This document shows positions 49,431-55,686 of a stretch of 64,000 bases of DNA, one piece after another (within the stretch, counting starts at the first letter, position 1; every line of letters starts with the position of its first letter). Made by a program: the position numbers and the translations under genes. Source of the DNA: a virus; IMG/VR virus record IMGVR_UViG_3300011114_000961, positions 61,971-125,970 of that record. One strand, given 5' to 3'. The notes beneath the pieces were generated by a model. The model was not told where the DNA came from. It did no database searches and saw only the letters and a list, made by a program, of their open reading frames with translations.

Positions 49431-49513
49431 GGGGACATGGCAGGTGGTCGATTGCGACAGACTGTAAATCTGTTCTTAATAGCGCGGTGGTTCGAATCCA
49501 TCTGTCTCCACCA
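49431..49513 (+). tRNA. tRNA-Tyr (GTA)
   Basis: Class II. Acceptor GGGGACA/TGTCTCC, loop CTGTAAA, T-arm GGTGG/CCATC, encoded CCA. Confidence 0.92.
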
Positions 49514-49517
49514 GTTA

Positions 49518-49615
49518 TTGTATAGAGAGCTTCGATTACGGCACCTCTATACAAAACAACATAGAAGGCGTAATCCTAGTCTGCCCAGTAGCAGAGCGTC
49601 TATGTTGTGTTTTTT
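49518..49615 (+). other. Two tandem 10-bp hairpins, the second with a T tract
   Basis: TTGTATAGAG/CTCTATACAA (49518-49554) is followed by ACAACATAGA/TCTATGTTGT (49556-49608), and a T tract follows shortly after, as in a terminator. Confidence 0.6.
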
Positions 49616-49617
49616 TC

Positions 49618-49693
49618 GGGGGATTGGTATACTTGGCTAACACACCTGGTTTGCAACCAGGAGCAAACGGTTCGAATCCGTTATCCTCCACCA
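49618..49693 (+). tRNA. tRNA-Ala (TGC)
   Basis: Acceptor GGGGGAT/ATCCTCC, loop TTTGCAA, encoded CCA. Confidence 0.92.
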
Positions 49694-49700
49694 GTTTTGT

Positions 49701-49774
49701 TGGGACATTGTGTAATGGTAGCACAACAGACTTTGACTCTGTTAGCCTAGGTTCGATCCCTAGTGTCCCTGCCA
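49701..49774 (+). tRNA. tRNA-Gln (TTG)
   Basis: Loop CTTTGAC, T-arm CTAGG/CCTAG, acceptor GGGACA/TGTCCC with an open T-T end pair, as expected for weak U1-A72-type Gln tRNAs, encoded CCA. Confidence 0.9.
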
Positions 49775-49775
49775 A

Positions 49776-49851
49776 GCAACTTTAGCTGATGTGGTCATAG
49801 CGGCGGCCTGAAGAGCCGTTGAAGTAGGTTCGATTCCTACAGGTTGCACCA
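49776..49851 (+). tRNA. tRNA-Phe (GAA)
   Basis: Acceptor GCAACTT/AGGTTGC, loop CTGAAGA, encoded CCA. Confidence 0.92.
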
Positions 49852-49858
49852 ACAACAT

Positions 49859-49936
49859 GTAGCGGTGGCAGAGTGGCCCAATGCATGGGATTGCAAATCC
49901 CAAAAACCGTGAGTTCAAATCTCACCCGCTACTCCA
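49859..49936 (+). tRNA. tRNA-Cys (GCA)
   Basis: Acceptor GTAGCGG/CCGCTAC, loop TTGCAAA, discriminator T as in Cys tRNAs, encoded CCA. Confidence 0.92.
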
Positions 49937-49942
49937 AGTCAA

Positions 49943-49985
49943 GTCCATACAGCCCTTTGACGGCTTCGTCCCTGGACAGTTTTTT
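49943..49985 (+). terminator. Terminator-like structure between tRNAs
   Basis: GTCCA/TGGAC encloses AGCC/GGCT and is followed by six T. Confidence 0.55.
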
Positions 49986-50062
49986 ACCGCCTTGGCTCAA
50001 TTGGATAGAGCACTGGATTACGAATCCGGGGGTTGGGAGTTCGAATCTCTCAGGTGGTACCA
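49986..50062 (+). tRNA. tRNA-Arg (ACG)
   Basis: Acceptor ACCGCCT/AGGTGGT, loop TTACGAA; A34 would be edited to inosine by host TadA. Encoded CCA. Confidence 0.92.
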
Positions 50063-50072
50063 TTTGTTATAT

Positions 50073-50149
50073 GGTGTCTGTCGCCAAGTGGTTAAGGCCT
50101 CGGGTTGTGATTCCGACATGCGTGGGTTCGATCCCCATCAGACACCCCA
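50073..50149 (+). tRNA. tRNA-His (GTG)
   Basis: Has the extra G at -1 and C73 required by HisRS, loop TTGTGAT, encoded CCA. Confidence 0.93.
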
Positions 50150-50154
50150 GTTTT

Positions 50155-50229
50155 GGTTGTGTGACGTAGATGGATGCGTACCGCCCTCATAAGGCGAGGA
50201 GGTTGGATCGATGCCAACCACAACCACCA
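50155..50229 (+). tRNA. tRNA-Met (CAT), elongator
   Basis: Acceptor GGTTGTG/CACAACC, loop CTCATAA in CGCC/GGCG. The T-loop is ATCGATG, lacking T54. Encoded CCA. Confidence 0.82.
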
Positions 50230-50232
50230 TGT

Positions 50233-50306
50233 GTATCCATAGTGTAATGGCAGCATCGCGGTCTCCAAAACCGTCAGTCTAGGTTCGAGTCCTAGTGGGT
50301 ACGCCA
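50233..50306 (+). tRNA. tRNA-Trp (CCA)
   Basis: Acceptor GTATCCA/TGGGTAC, loop CTCCAAA, G73, encoded CCA. Confidence 0.92.
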
Positions 50307-50346
50307 AGTTTTTTATATGCTGTCGATACAGCATAAGTATTTTCAC

Positions 50347-50436
50347 GGAACGGTCCTATAATGGTATTAGAGCAGATTGCTAATCTGTCGCTCGGCGTAA
50401 TCCGGGTTCTGAGTTCGAGTCTCAGTCGTTCCGCCA
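50347..50436 (+). tRNA. tRNA-Ser (GCT)
   Basis: Class II. Acceptor GGAACGG/TCGTTCC, loop TTGCTAA, long variable arm, encoded CCA. Confidence 0.92.
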
Positions 50437-50443
50437 AGTTTAT

Positions 50444-50519
50444 TCCTCAGTAGCACAGCGGTAGTTGCACTTGACTGTTAATCAAGATGTCCGTGGTTCG
50501 ATCCCACGCTGAGGAGCCA
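50444..50519 (+). tRNA. tRNA-Asn (GTT)
   Basis: Acceptor TCCTCAG/CTGAGGA, loop CTGTTAA, encoded CCA. Confidence 0.93.
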
Positions 50520-50538
50520 ATTTAATTTAGGAAACAAA

Positions 50539-50703
50539 ATGTCATCATTTAACACAAGCAACGATCCCATGAAGCATCACAGTGGCAAACCCAGACTGGG
50601 ACCGCTGAATGTTGCTCAACTCACCAAGATGTTGGAGAGTGCCAGGCCCAAGCACCGAGCCAAGATTCAACGTGCTATAGACAAAAGATCAAAGACATCC
50701 TAA
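50539..50703 (+). CDS. 54-residue basic protein inside the tRNA array
   Basis: MSSFNTSNDPMKHHSGKPRL... ends in DKRSKTS; AGGAAACAAA upstream. The C-terminal half is a basic helix (LTKMLESARPKHRAKIQRAI), suggesting RNA or DNA contact. Sits between tRNA-Asn and tRNA-Thr with 7-19 bp gaps, so it shares their transcript. Function unknown. Confidence 0.6.
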   Translation: MSSFNTSNDPMKHHSGKPRLGPLNVAQLTKMLESARPKHRAKIQRAIDKRSKTS

Positions 50704-50710
50704 CAATCAC

Positions 50711-50784
50711 GCCCTACTAGTACAATGGCAGTACACTGGTTTTGTAATCCTGTGATGGCAGTTCGATTCTGTCGTGGGGCACCA
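50711..50784 (+). tRNA. tRNA-Thr (TGT)
   Basis: Acceptor GCCCTAC/GTGGGGC, loop TTTGTAA, encoded CCA. The anticodon stem has two mismatches, so it may be weakened. Confidence 0.75.
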
Positions 50785-50803
50785 ATTTTTCAAAGGAGAA
50801 CGT

Positions 50804-51064
50804 ATGGAACGATACAAACAACTAGTTCGCATCCAGCGTTGTATCCTGGGCGAAGTAGATCACGAAGTAACTGTTCGCAATATTGACGGCAACTATCACT
50901 GCCGTGTGTATGTCAACGGTGAACTCAATCAAGAAGCAGTATGCTTGAACAAGCGTGACATCAGTTACACTTGCCGTAGTATGTTGCGGTGGGAAGACAA
51001 GTGCGGCAACTTTAGCGAATTTGCTACTGCGGCTCGAGCTCGACTCAACAAAGAACACATTTAA
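50804..51064 (+). CDS. Small phage protein, unknown
   Basis: 86 residues from the ATG at 50804 with AAAGGAGAACGT upstream; it begins 19 bp after tRNA-Thr. Basic start (ERYKQLVRIQRCILGE), a beta hairpin (VRNIDGNYHCRVYVNGELNQ), then four further Cys (VCLNK, YTCRSM, DKCGNF), which could bind zinc or be incidental. No named family. Located in the tRNA array. Confidence 0.6.
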   Translation: MERYKQLVRIQRCILGEVDHEVTVRNIDGNYHCRVYVNGELNQEAVCLNKRDISYTCRSMLRWEDKCGNFSEFATAARARLNKEHI

Positions 51065-51158
51065 AAGGAAACATGACATGAAACGTGCTAAACGCTAGTG
51101 TCAATCCAGATCCCATGTAGGTCCGGGTTGGCACGTGAAAGACAATTTTACATACCAA

Positions 51159-51233
51159 CCCTCTAAGATGTTAAGGCAGCATGCCGGACTCTTAATCCGT
51201 GACGTCCGAGTTCAAATCTCGGTAGAGGGACCA
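51159..51233 (+). tRNA. tRNA-Lys (CTT)
   Basis: Acceptor CCCTCTA/TAGAGGG, loop CTCTTAA, encoded CCA. Confidence 0.92.
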
Positions 51234-51237
51234 ACAT

Positions 51238-51313
51238 GGGATCGTGGTGAAATGGTTATCACAGCGGACTTTTAATCCGCCAGTTCCCGGTTCGAATCCG
51301 GGCGGTCCTACCA
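51238..51313 (+). tRNA. tRNA-Lys (TTT)
   Basis: Acceptor GGGATCG/CGGTCCT with G-T pairs, loop CTTTTAA, encoded CCA, which is shared with the first bases of element E4. Confidence 0.92.
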
Positions 51314-51392
51314 TATAAAAACACATTACCTAGTAGTAGCGGCGTACCCGTGAGCTATTAGTAGTCCTGCAGGCTAGTGTGTTTCTATATGG
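51311..51392 (+). repeat. Stem-closed element E4
   Basis: CCATATAAAAACACAT pairs with AGTGTGTTTCTATATGG around a short internal loop. Its CCA is also the end of tRNA-Lys. Confidence 0.78.
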
Positions 51393-51403
51393 TAAAACTC
51401 AAG

Positions 51404-51432
51404 TTGACAAGGATCAACTTTGATGCTACAAT
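51404..51432 (+). promoter_or_regulatory. Strong sigma70 promoter of the large RNA
   Basis: TTGACA (consensus -35), 17 bp and TACAAT. No coding gene follows for over 1.1 kb. Confidence 0.9.
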
Positions 51433-51438
51433 AAGATT

Positions 51439-52330
51439 TCAAGGGCGGTTTAACGTCCTATAAGCCAGCTTGCTGGTTTATGAAGAATAACTGTGGTGAC
51501 ACAGCCAAAGGAGGTATGCCTACATAACTCCGCTAGAGATAGTTCGTTTAAGCAAGCCTGCTCACTACCGTGAGGTAGCGATCACTGATAAGACCGGTGG
51601 TTGTAACAATGACGCTGGATGTTGTGGAAAGAACGTTGATTTACAAGCCCGCAAGGGGAACTTGAGTCGATGGAAAGTAACAGGTGGTGCTGACTTCACA
51701 ACTAAACCAGTCCAGTTAATTAGTATGAGAAAGGGTAGCGTATTTGTCCGAGGGGTTGCACCCAAGGGCTCGTATGCAGTTTGAGTGGTTAGTGGGTCTG
51801 TCGAAAGGCGGGGACACACCGATCGCAAAAGACGACTGAGTAGTTCGCAAGACAAAAGGTACGTGGTGTGTTGTATTGTGTATTCCAAAAGAGTATGCAG
51901 CAACTGAGTCAGCACATCGCAGTAGGTTCAGTTATAGGCTAATGGTAGGCCGATTTCCTTTTAAGAAATAGACTGAAGGTTCAACTCCTTCTAACGATTA
52001 AAACGCAAAGACTGACTCGGTTGTATGTGAAAAGCATCTAATACTTGGCTCGCAAGAGAACCAAGTCTAATGAAGCTCGCAAGGTGACATTAGTTTATGC
52101 AGGAAGTTTCGTAAGGTGTTAGCGCACTTGAATGGCTCGCAAGGTCAACGGAATAGAAAGCGTAGAATAGCATACAGCGTCAAGACTACTGCCTGTCTCT
52201 AAACGGCGATGCTGACAGCAGACCAGGATACCTAGAAATAGGGCCGGGTGGAAGTCGGAAGAAAGTATACTCGCAAGGTGTACAATAATGTCCGAGGTGT
52301 TGTTGGAGAGGATGTATTCTCAGTCCTTTC
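51439..52330 (+). ncRNA. Large ornate non-coding RNA (GOLLD/ROOL-like candidate)
   Basis: About 890 nt without a credible gene but full of exact hairpins, many capped by GNRA loops: TAAGCCAG/CTGGTTTA (51461), CTGTG-GTGA-CACAG (51491), CTACC-GTGA-GGTAG (51565), CCC-GCAA-GGG (51648), CTTGG/CCAAG (52044), CTAATG/CATTAG (52067), GTATAC/GTGTAC with GCAA (52265). An 11-bp stem at 51902/52012 encloses a tRNA-like domain. Size, GNRA richness, location in a phage tRNA array and a private promoter match the GOLLD and ROOL giant RNAs. Membership in either class is not proved. Confidence 0.7.
51928..51998 (+). other. tRNA-Lys-like domain inside the large RNA
   Basis: D-arm GGCT-AATGGTA-GGCC, a perfect anticodon stem ATTTC/GAAAT with loop CTTTTAA (anticodon TTT) and T-arm GAAGG-TTCAACT-CCTTC. 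The acceptor has only 4 bp (GTTA/TAAC) and no CCA. It is carried on the 11-bp stem AACTGAGTCAG/CTGACTCGGTT. Confidence 0.75.
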
Positions 52331-52420
52331 ACCATATGCAAACACATTAGATACCTTTTAGCATACGTTCGCACGGCGCTCTTGTATGTTAGATTACTTT
52401 TAGTGTGTTTCCATATGGTT
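52331..52420 (+). repeat. Stem-closed element E5
   Basis: ACCATATGCAAACACATTA pairs with TAGTGTGTTTCCATATGGT; a C-C mismatch sits at the same place as the internal loops of E2-E4. It closes the downstream side of the large RNA. Confidence 0.78.
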
Positions 52421-52556
52421 ATCATATAAATGCTTTCTGTAGTAGCTACACTGGAACAACACCAACCTTCACTAGCCCGCGGCGTGTGAAGAAGTGCCAG
52501 GAAGAGCAGGGCTACCGTGGATTCAAGCGCCGCAGAGAGCACCTATATATTATCAT
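52421..52556 (+). other. Non-coding spacer with hairpins
   Basis: Contains CTTCAC/GTGAAG and GTAG/CTAC stems but no gene; it links E5 to tRNA-Ile. Confidence 0.4.
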
Positions 52557-52631
52557 GGCCGGTTAGCTCAGGGGGAGAGCATCGTCTTGATAAGGCGAGG
52601 GTCGATGGTTCGAAACCATCACCGGCTACCA
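52557..52631 (+). tRNA. tRNA-Ile (GAT)
   Basis: Acceptor GGCCGGT/ACCGGCT, loop TTGATAA, T-arm GATGG/CCATC, encoded CCA. Confidence 0.93.
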
Positions 52632-52645
52632 AAAGACAGTTCATT

Positions 52646-53542
52646 ATGATTTATACATTAGGATGTAGTTTTACAAAATGGTATTGGCATACCTGGAGCG
52701 ATTGGTTGAGCGAATATTCCACAGACACTGTTATCAACCTGGCCTGGCCCGGACGCAGCAATCAAACACAGTATTGGGAACTGTTGTCAAGATCAAAAGA
52801 TATCACCCAGGACGATACTGTGATCATCATGCTGAGTGGCAGCAATCGTGTCACAACATGGTACGACCAAGACTGGGTTGATCAGCACGATTGTCAAGGA
52901 TTCTTTCCAGCTGCTGGAAGACTAGAATGCTCTCCAGTGCCCTGGCGCGGATTATATCGCACACACCCTGATCACGAAACAAGTCTTACACACATGATCG
53001 TGGATAATTTTTCTACCATATACCAAATCCAACATCTGTTGAATCAGATTGGGTGTCGTTATCACATGGTGTTTTGGCAAAATCCTTGGTTTGATGTTAG
53101 GCCTACTGTGACCATTGATTCCTGGAAATATCGTTGGGATAGTTGCAATCAACTTTCCTCAATTGAATTGAACACTGCAAGTGAAATATTAAAGATTCCA
53201 GCAGTTTCCAATCTGTTGTCTCTTATTGACTGGAACCGGTTTTTTATGCCACCAAAGGATCCACAGGATCCAAAATCTTATCAAGGACTATGGGAGTACA
53301 AGACTGCTCGGCAGTGTACACAAGAATATTTAGAATGTGTACACTCTGACCCACATCCCGATGCACTGATTCAGCATGATTTCTTAGTTGAAATAATACT
53401 AGGGCAGTCATTGGAAAACAACAGCACCCGGGCACGAGCACGAGACTTGGCCCTCCTGTGTTTGTCTCATGATGTAAAGATATCGTATCAAGACTTGATA
53501 CCAATCTCAGCCCAAAACACTTTGAGAAAAATTTACGAATGA
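52646..53542 (+). CDS. SGNH-hydrolase-like phage protein
   Basis: 298 residues from the ATG at 52646, 14 nt after the tRNA-Ile CCA. It starts MIYTLGCSFTKWYWHTW with block I GCSFT, has NLAWPGRSNQTQ (block II-like), IIMLSGSNRV (block III-like with Asn) and HSDPHPDALIQHD near residue 255 (Asp-x-His). It closely parallels the gene at 36726. A C-terminal helical extension is unrecognised. Probable esterase on glycans; ATGA overlap with the sulfotransferase-like gene. Confidence 0.65.
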   Translation: MIYTLGCSFTKWYWHTWSDWLSEYSTDTVINLAWPGRSNQTQYWELLSRSKDITQDDTVIIMLSGSNRVTTWYDQDWVDQHDCQGFFPAAGRLECSPVPWRGLYRTHPDHETSLTHMIVDNFSTIYQIQHLLNQIGCRYHMVFWQNPWFDVRPTVTIDSWKYRWDSCNQLSSIELNTASEILKIPAVSNLLSLIDWNRFFMPPKDPQDPKSYQGLWEYKTARQCTQEYLECVHSDPHPDALIQHDFLVEIILGQSLENNSTRARARDLALLCLSHDVKISYQDLIPISAQNTLRKIYE

Positions 53543-54450
53543 AAAACGTTTTGTTAATTGCATCATTTGGATCAGGGTCTACTTATTTTCAAAGAGCAGC
53601 CACTTTCTGGATTAGAGAACTGATACAACCTAATCTTGTCAATCCGCATGAATTGCTAAATGGAATAGGTGTTGGGGAGCAAGGCTATTTGATAAAAAAA
53701 TGGGCCGACGTCAATACACAGAGTTTTGATGAGTTGTCTGGGTTGTTGTCATCCAGTGCTAATCCTGTACTGGTGCGATTGGCCTATGACCATTGGCTGA
53801 ATCGCAGCGAAACCAAATCACAACAAGAATTATTTACAGAATACTTACGCAATAATTTCACAGTGTTTGGTAGCATACGAGACAATATTTTTGATTATGC
53901 ATTGAGTTATGCTGTGCGACGCTGCACTGACCGCCCGGCATCACAGCAGATCAACAACGTACACAGTGCCAAAGATCGTGTGCGCTTGTATGGAGATAAA
54001 AGATTTGAAGTTGACACAGATATTGTTATACAACAATCACAACGATATCTCGACTATCGCAATTGGTTAAGTAACACATTTCCCGGATTTGTTCCGTTGT
54101 TGTACGAAGAGTTGTCAAGTGATATTGATGCAGTGCTGTGCCGATATTTTCCCACCCAACAAACAATCAAACAAAAATATGGCATCAGTATTGCCGAGTA
54201 CACACAGTACCATTATGAGATTAGCAAAAACATTGATCCAGAATTTGATGCAGACATGATTTCGGCCGTTGAGGCAATTGATAACACATTGTCAATCATG
54301 TGCAGTGATCAAGTCATGCTTGATACCATTCCTATCAAATCTACCACTCCGGCGGACAAGAGGCAGATTGTGATAAATTTTGTGCAGTGTGTTGATGCGT
54401 ACAATCGCTGGGCTAGAGATAACAATCTACCCGACTATTTGGAAAACTAA
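53539..54450 (+). CDS. Sulfotransferase-like protein
   Basis: 303 residues. The start VLLIASFGSGSTYFQRAATF has a 5'-PAPS-type P-loop (SFGSGSTYF), and FGSIRDNIFDYALSYAVRR fits the 3'-phosphate-binding R-D-x3-S-x3 region of sulfotransferases. LYEELSSDIDAVL resembles the acceptor-side segment. This is the clearest of the three sulfotransferase-like genes. Paired with an SGNH protein by ATGA overlap, so ester removal and sulfation of a common glycan is a possible theme. Confidence 0.65.
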   Translation: MKNVLLIASFGSGSTYFQRAATFWIRELIQPNLVNPHELLNGIGVGEQGYLIKKWADVNTQSFDELSGLLSSSANPVLVRLAYDHWLNRSETKSQQELFTEYLRNNFTVFGSIRDNIFDYALSYAVRRCTDRPASQQINNVHSAKDRVRLYGDKRFEVDTDIVIQQSQRYLDYRNWLSNTFPGFVPLLYEELSSDIDAVLCRYFPTQQTIKQKYGISIAEYTQYHYEISKNIDPEFDADMISAVEAIDNTLSIMCSDQVMLDTIPIKSTTPADKRQIVINFVQCVDAYNRWARDNNLPDYLEN

Positions 54451-54464
54451 TAATCAGATAGCAG

Positions 54465-54493
54465 TTGACAGGCAATATAAGTAAGTCTATAAT
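54465..54493 (+). promoter_or_regulatory. Sigma70 promoter
   Basis: TTGACA, 17 bp and TATAAT, 26 bp before tRNA-Gly. Confidence 0.92.
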
Positions 54494-54519
54494 GTAGATT
54501 GTCTAATATCAAAAAATAT

Positions 54520-54593
54520 GCGGGGTTCGTAAAATGGTATTACCTTAGCCTTCCAAGCTAAAGTCAGGAGTTCGATTCTCCTACCCCGCTCCA
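54520..54593 (+). tRNA. tRNA-Gly (TCC)
   Basis: Acceptor GCGGGGT/ACCCCGC, loop CTTCCAA, encoded CCA. Confidence 0.93.
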
Positions 54594-54597
54594 GTTT

Positions 54598-54700
54598 TAG
54601 GGAGTTGGCTTCTGTACAGAAAGTCGTTATGCCAACTTTAAACAACAAAGATCTCACGCACTCAACGATCGGAGAGGTTGTGCCCTAATTTTTACAAAGA
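54598..54700 (+). other. Structured spacer closed by TTAGGG/CCCTAA
   Basis: The outer stem is followed by a T tract; inside is GTTGGC/GCCAAC with a TTCTG/CAGAA arm. GGAGAG (54671) can also pair with CTCTCC (54701), giving an alternative fold that breaks the closing stem. Confidence 0.45.
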
Positions 54701-54752
54701 CTCTCCCTGACAGGCGGAGTATAATAGGAAAAGTTGTCTGTCACAAATTTTT

Positions 54753-54827
54753 GCCTGGTTAGCTCAGGGGGAGAGCATCTCGTTTACACCGAGAGGGTCC
54801 GCGGTTCGAAACCGTGACCAGGTACCA
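54753..54827 (+). tRNA. tRNA-Val (TAC)
   Basis: Acceptor GCCTGGT/ACCAGGT, loop TTTACAC, encoded CCA. Its last A is the first base of an ATG. Confidence 0.93.
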
Positions 54828-54832
54828 TGAAT

Positions 54833-55075
54833 ATGATTGAATACATAACAACATTTTTTGCCCTGTTCTGCATAGATATTTTTTACACATACTATCTAAG
54901 AGCAGTAGCAGATGGCCGGGCCATGCTTGCCAGCTCGTGGTCTGTGGTTGTTACTATTTTAGGAGCATTTGTGGTTATCAACTACACAACCGATCACATG
55001 TTACTGGTGCCAGCTGCATTGGGCGCATTCTGTGGCACGTTTGTGGGCATGAGATTGAAGAAGCAAGCAGAATAA
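54833..55075 (+). CDS. Small membrane protein
   Basis: 80 residues from the ATG at 54833; an in-frame ATG at 54827 shares its A with the tRNA-Val CCA and would be destroyed by tRNA processing. Three hydrophobic segments (TTFFALFCIDIFYTYYL, SSWSVVVTILGAFVVI, LLVPAALGAFCGTFVGM) and a basic tail suggest a three-pass inner-membrane protein. Placed between tRNA-Val and tRNA-Pro. Role unknown. Confidence 0.6.
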   Translation: MIEYITTFFALFCIDIFYTYYLRAVADGRAMLASSWSVVVTILGAFVVINYTTDHMLLVPAALGAFCGTFVGMRLKKQAE

Positions 55076-55077
55076 TT

Positions 55078-55154
55078 CGGAGTGTGGCGCAGTCTGGTAG
55101 CGCACCTGGTTTGGGACCAGGGGGTCCAAGGTTCGAATCCTTGTACTCCGACCA
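55078..55154 (+). tRNA. tRNA-Pro (TGG)
   Basis: C1-G72 acceptor (CGGAGTG/TACTCCG), loop TTTGGGA, encoded CCA. Confidence 0.93.
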
Positions 55155-55321
55155 AAGAGCAGCGTATGAGTTACATCATTCAGTATGAGTTGACAAGGTA
55201 GGTACCTAATCCTTGCAGCAGGCAATAGTACATACATCAATGTAACAGGTGAGCAGTGATCTGCTTCGTAGGGGATACCTCAAAGATGTTCTCCACCAAT
55301 TTTTTATAAGGAAGCAAGAGA
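55155..55321 (+). other. Non-coding spacer ending with a tRNA-like 3' sequence
   Basis: Contains the hairpin AGCAG-TGAT-CTGCT and ends CTCCACCA before the parvulin ribosome-binding site. No complete cloverleaf could be drawn; perhaps a tRNA remnant. Confidence 0.3.
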
Positions 55322-55585
55322 ATGAAAGCAAGTCACATTTTGGTAAAAACACTCAACGAAGCGGTGTCACTGAAAAACAAACTAAATGAAGGTGCAAGTT
55401 TTGCCGACCTGGCACGAGCACACAGCACATGCCCCAGTGGCGAACGCGGTGGAGACCTTGGCGAGTTTGGATCAGGACAGATGGTCCGACCATTTGAAGA
55501 TGCCACCTTGGCAACTGCTGTGGGTTCAATCAGCCAACCTGTGCAAACGCAGTTTGGTTACCATTTGATACATCGCACTGGTTAA
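55322..55585 (+). CDS. Parvulin-type peptidyl-prolyl isomerase
   Basis: 87 residues, the size of free-standing parvulin (PpiC). [14 protein letters not shown] is the first strand with its His, [24 protein letters not shown] is the classical active-site region, and [16 protein letters not shown] is the C-terminal signature with the second His. It catalyses cis-trans isomerisation of prolyl bonds and could help fold virion proteins. AAGGAAGCAAGAG upstream. Located between tRNA genes. Confidence 0.9.
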   Translation: MKASHILVKTLNEAVSLKNKLNEGASFADLARAHSTCPSGERGGDLGEFGSGQMVRPFEDATLATAVGSISQPVQTQFGYHLIHRTG

Positions 55586-55590
55586 TACAT

Positions 55591-55682
55591 ACCAGCGAGA
55601 CTTGGGAGTCAGAGAGGTCTTATAAGCCTTTTAGCGCCAGATTAGCGTTCTTGAGAGAGTTCGATCCTCTCCGCTGGTACCA
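55591..55682 (+). tRNA. Class II tRNA with anticodon TAT (Ile by anticodon)
   Basis: Acceptor ACCAGCG/CGCTGGT, encoded CCA, T-arm GAGAG/CTCTC, variable arm GCGC/GCGT. The anticodon loop CTTATAA gives TAT (Ile AUA), which does not fit a long variable arm. The D-loop is very short. Identity uncertain. Confidence 0.65.
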
Positions 55683-55686
55683 ATTT

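Noticed and set aside
48343-50346. Several long minus-strand frames across the tRNA genes
   Set aside because: They read through tRNAs and repeat elements, lack ribosome-binding sites and have no protein-like composition.
51079-51099. Six-codon peptide MKRAKR after the 50804 gene
   Set aside because: Too short to support as a gene although a GGAAAC site is upstream.
46729-52420. CRISPR array
   Set aside because: The repeats (E, F, G) are few, unevenly spaced and self-pairing; there are no regular spacers and no cas genes.
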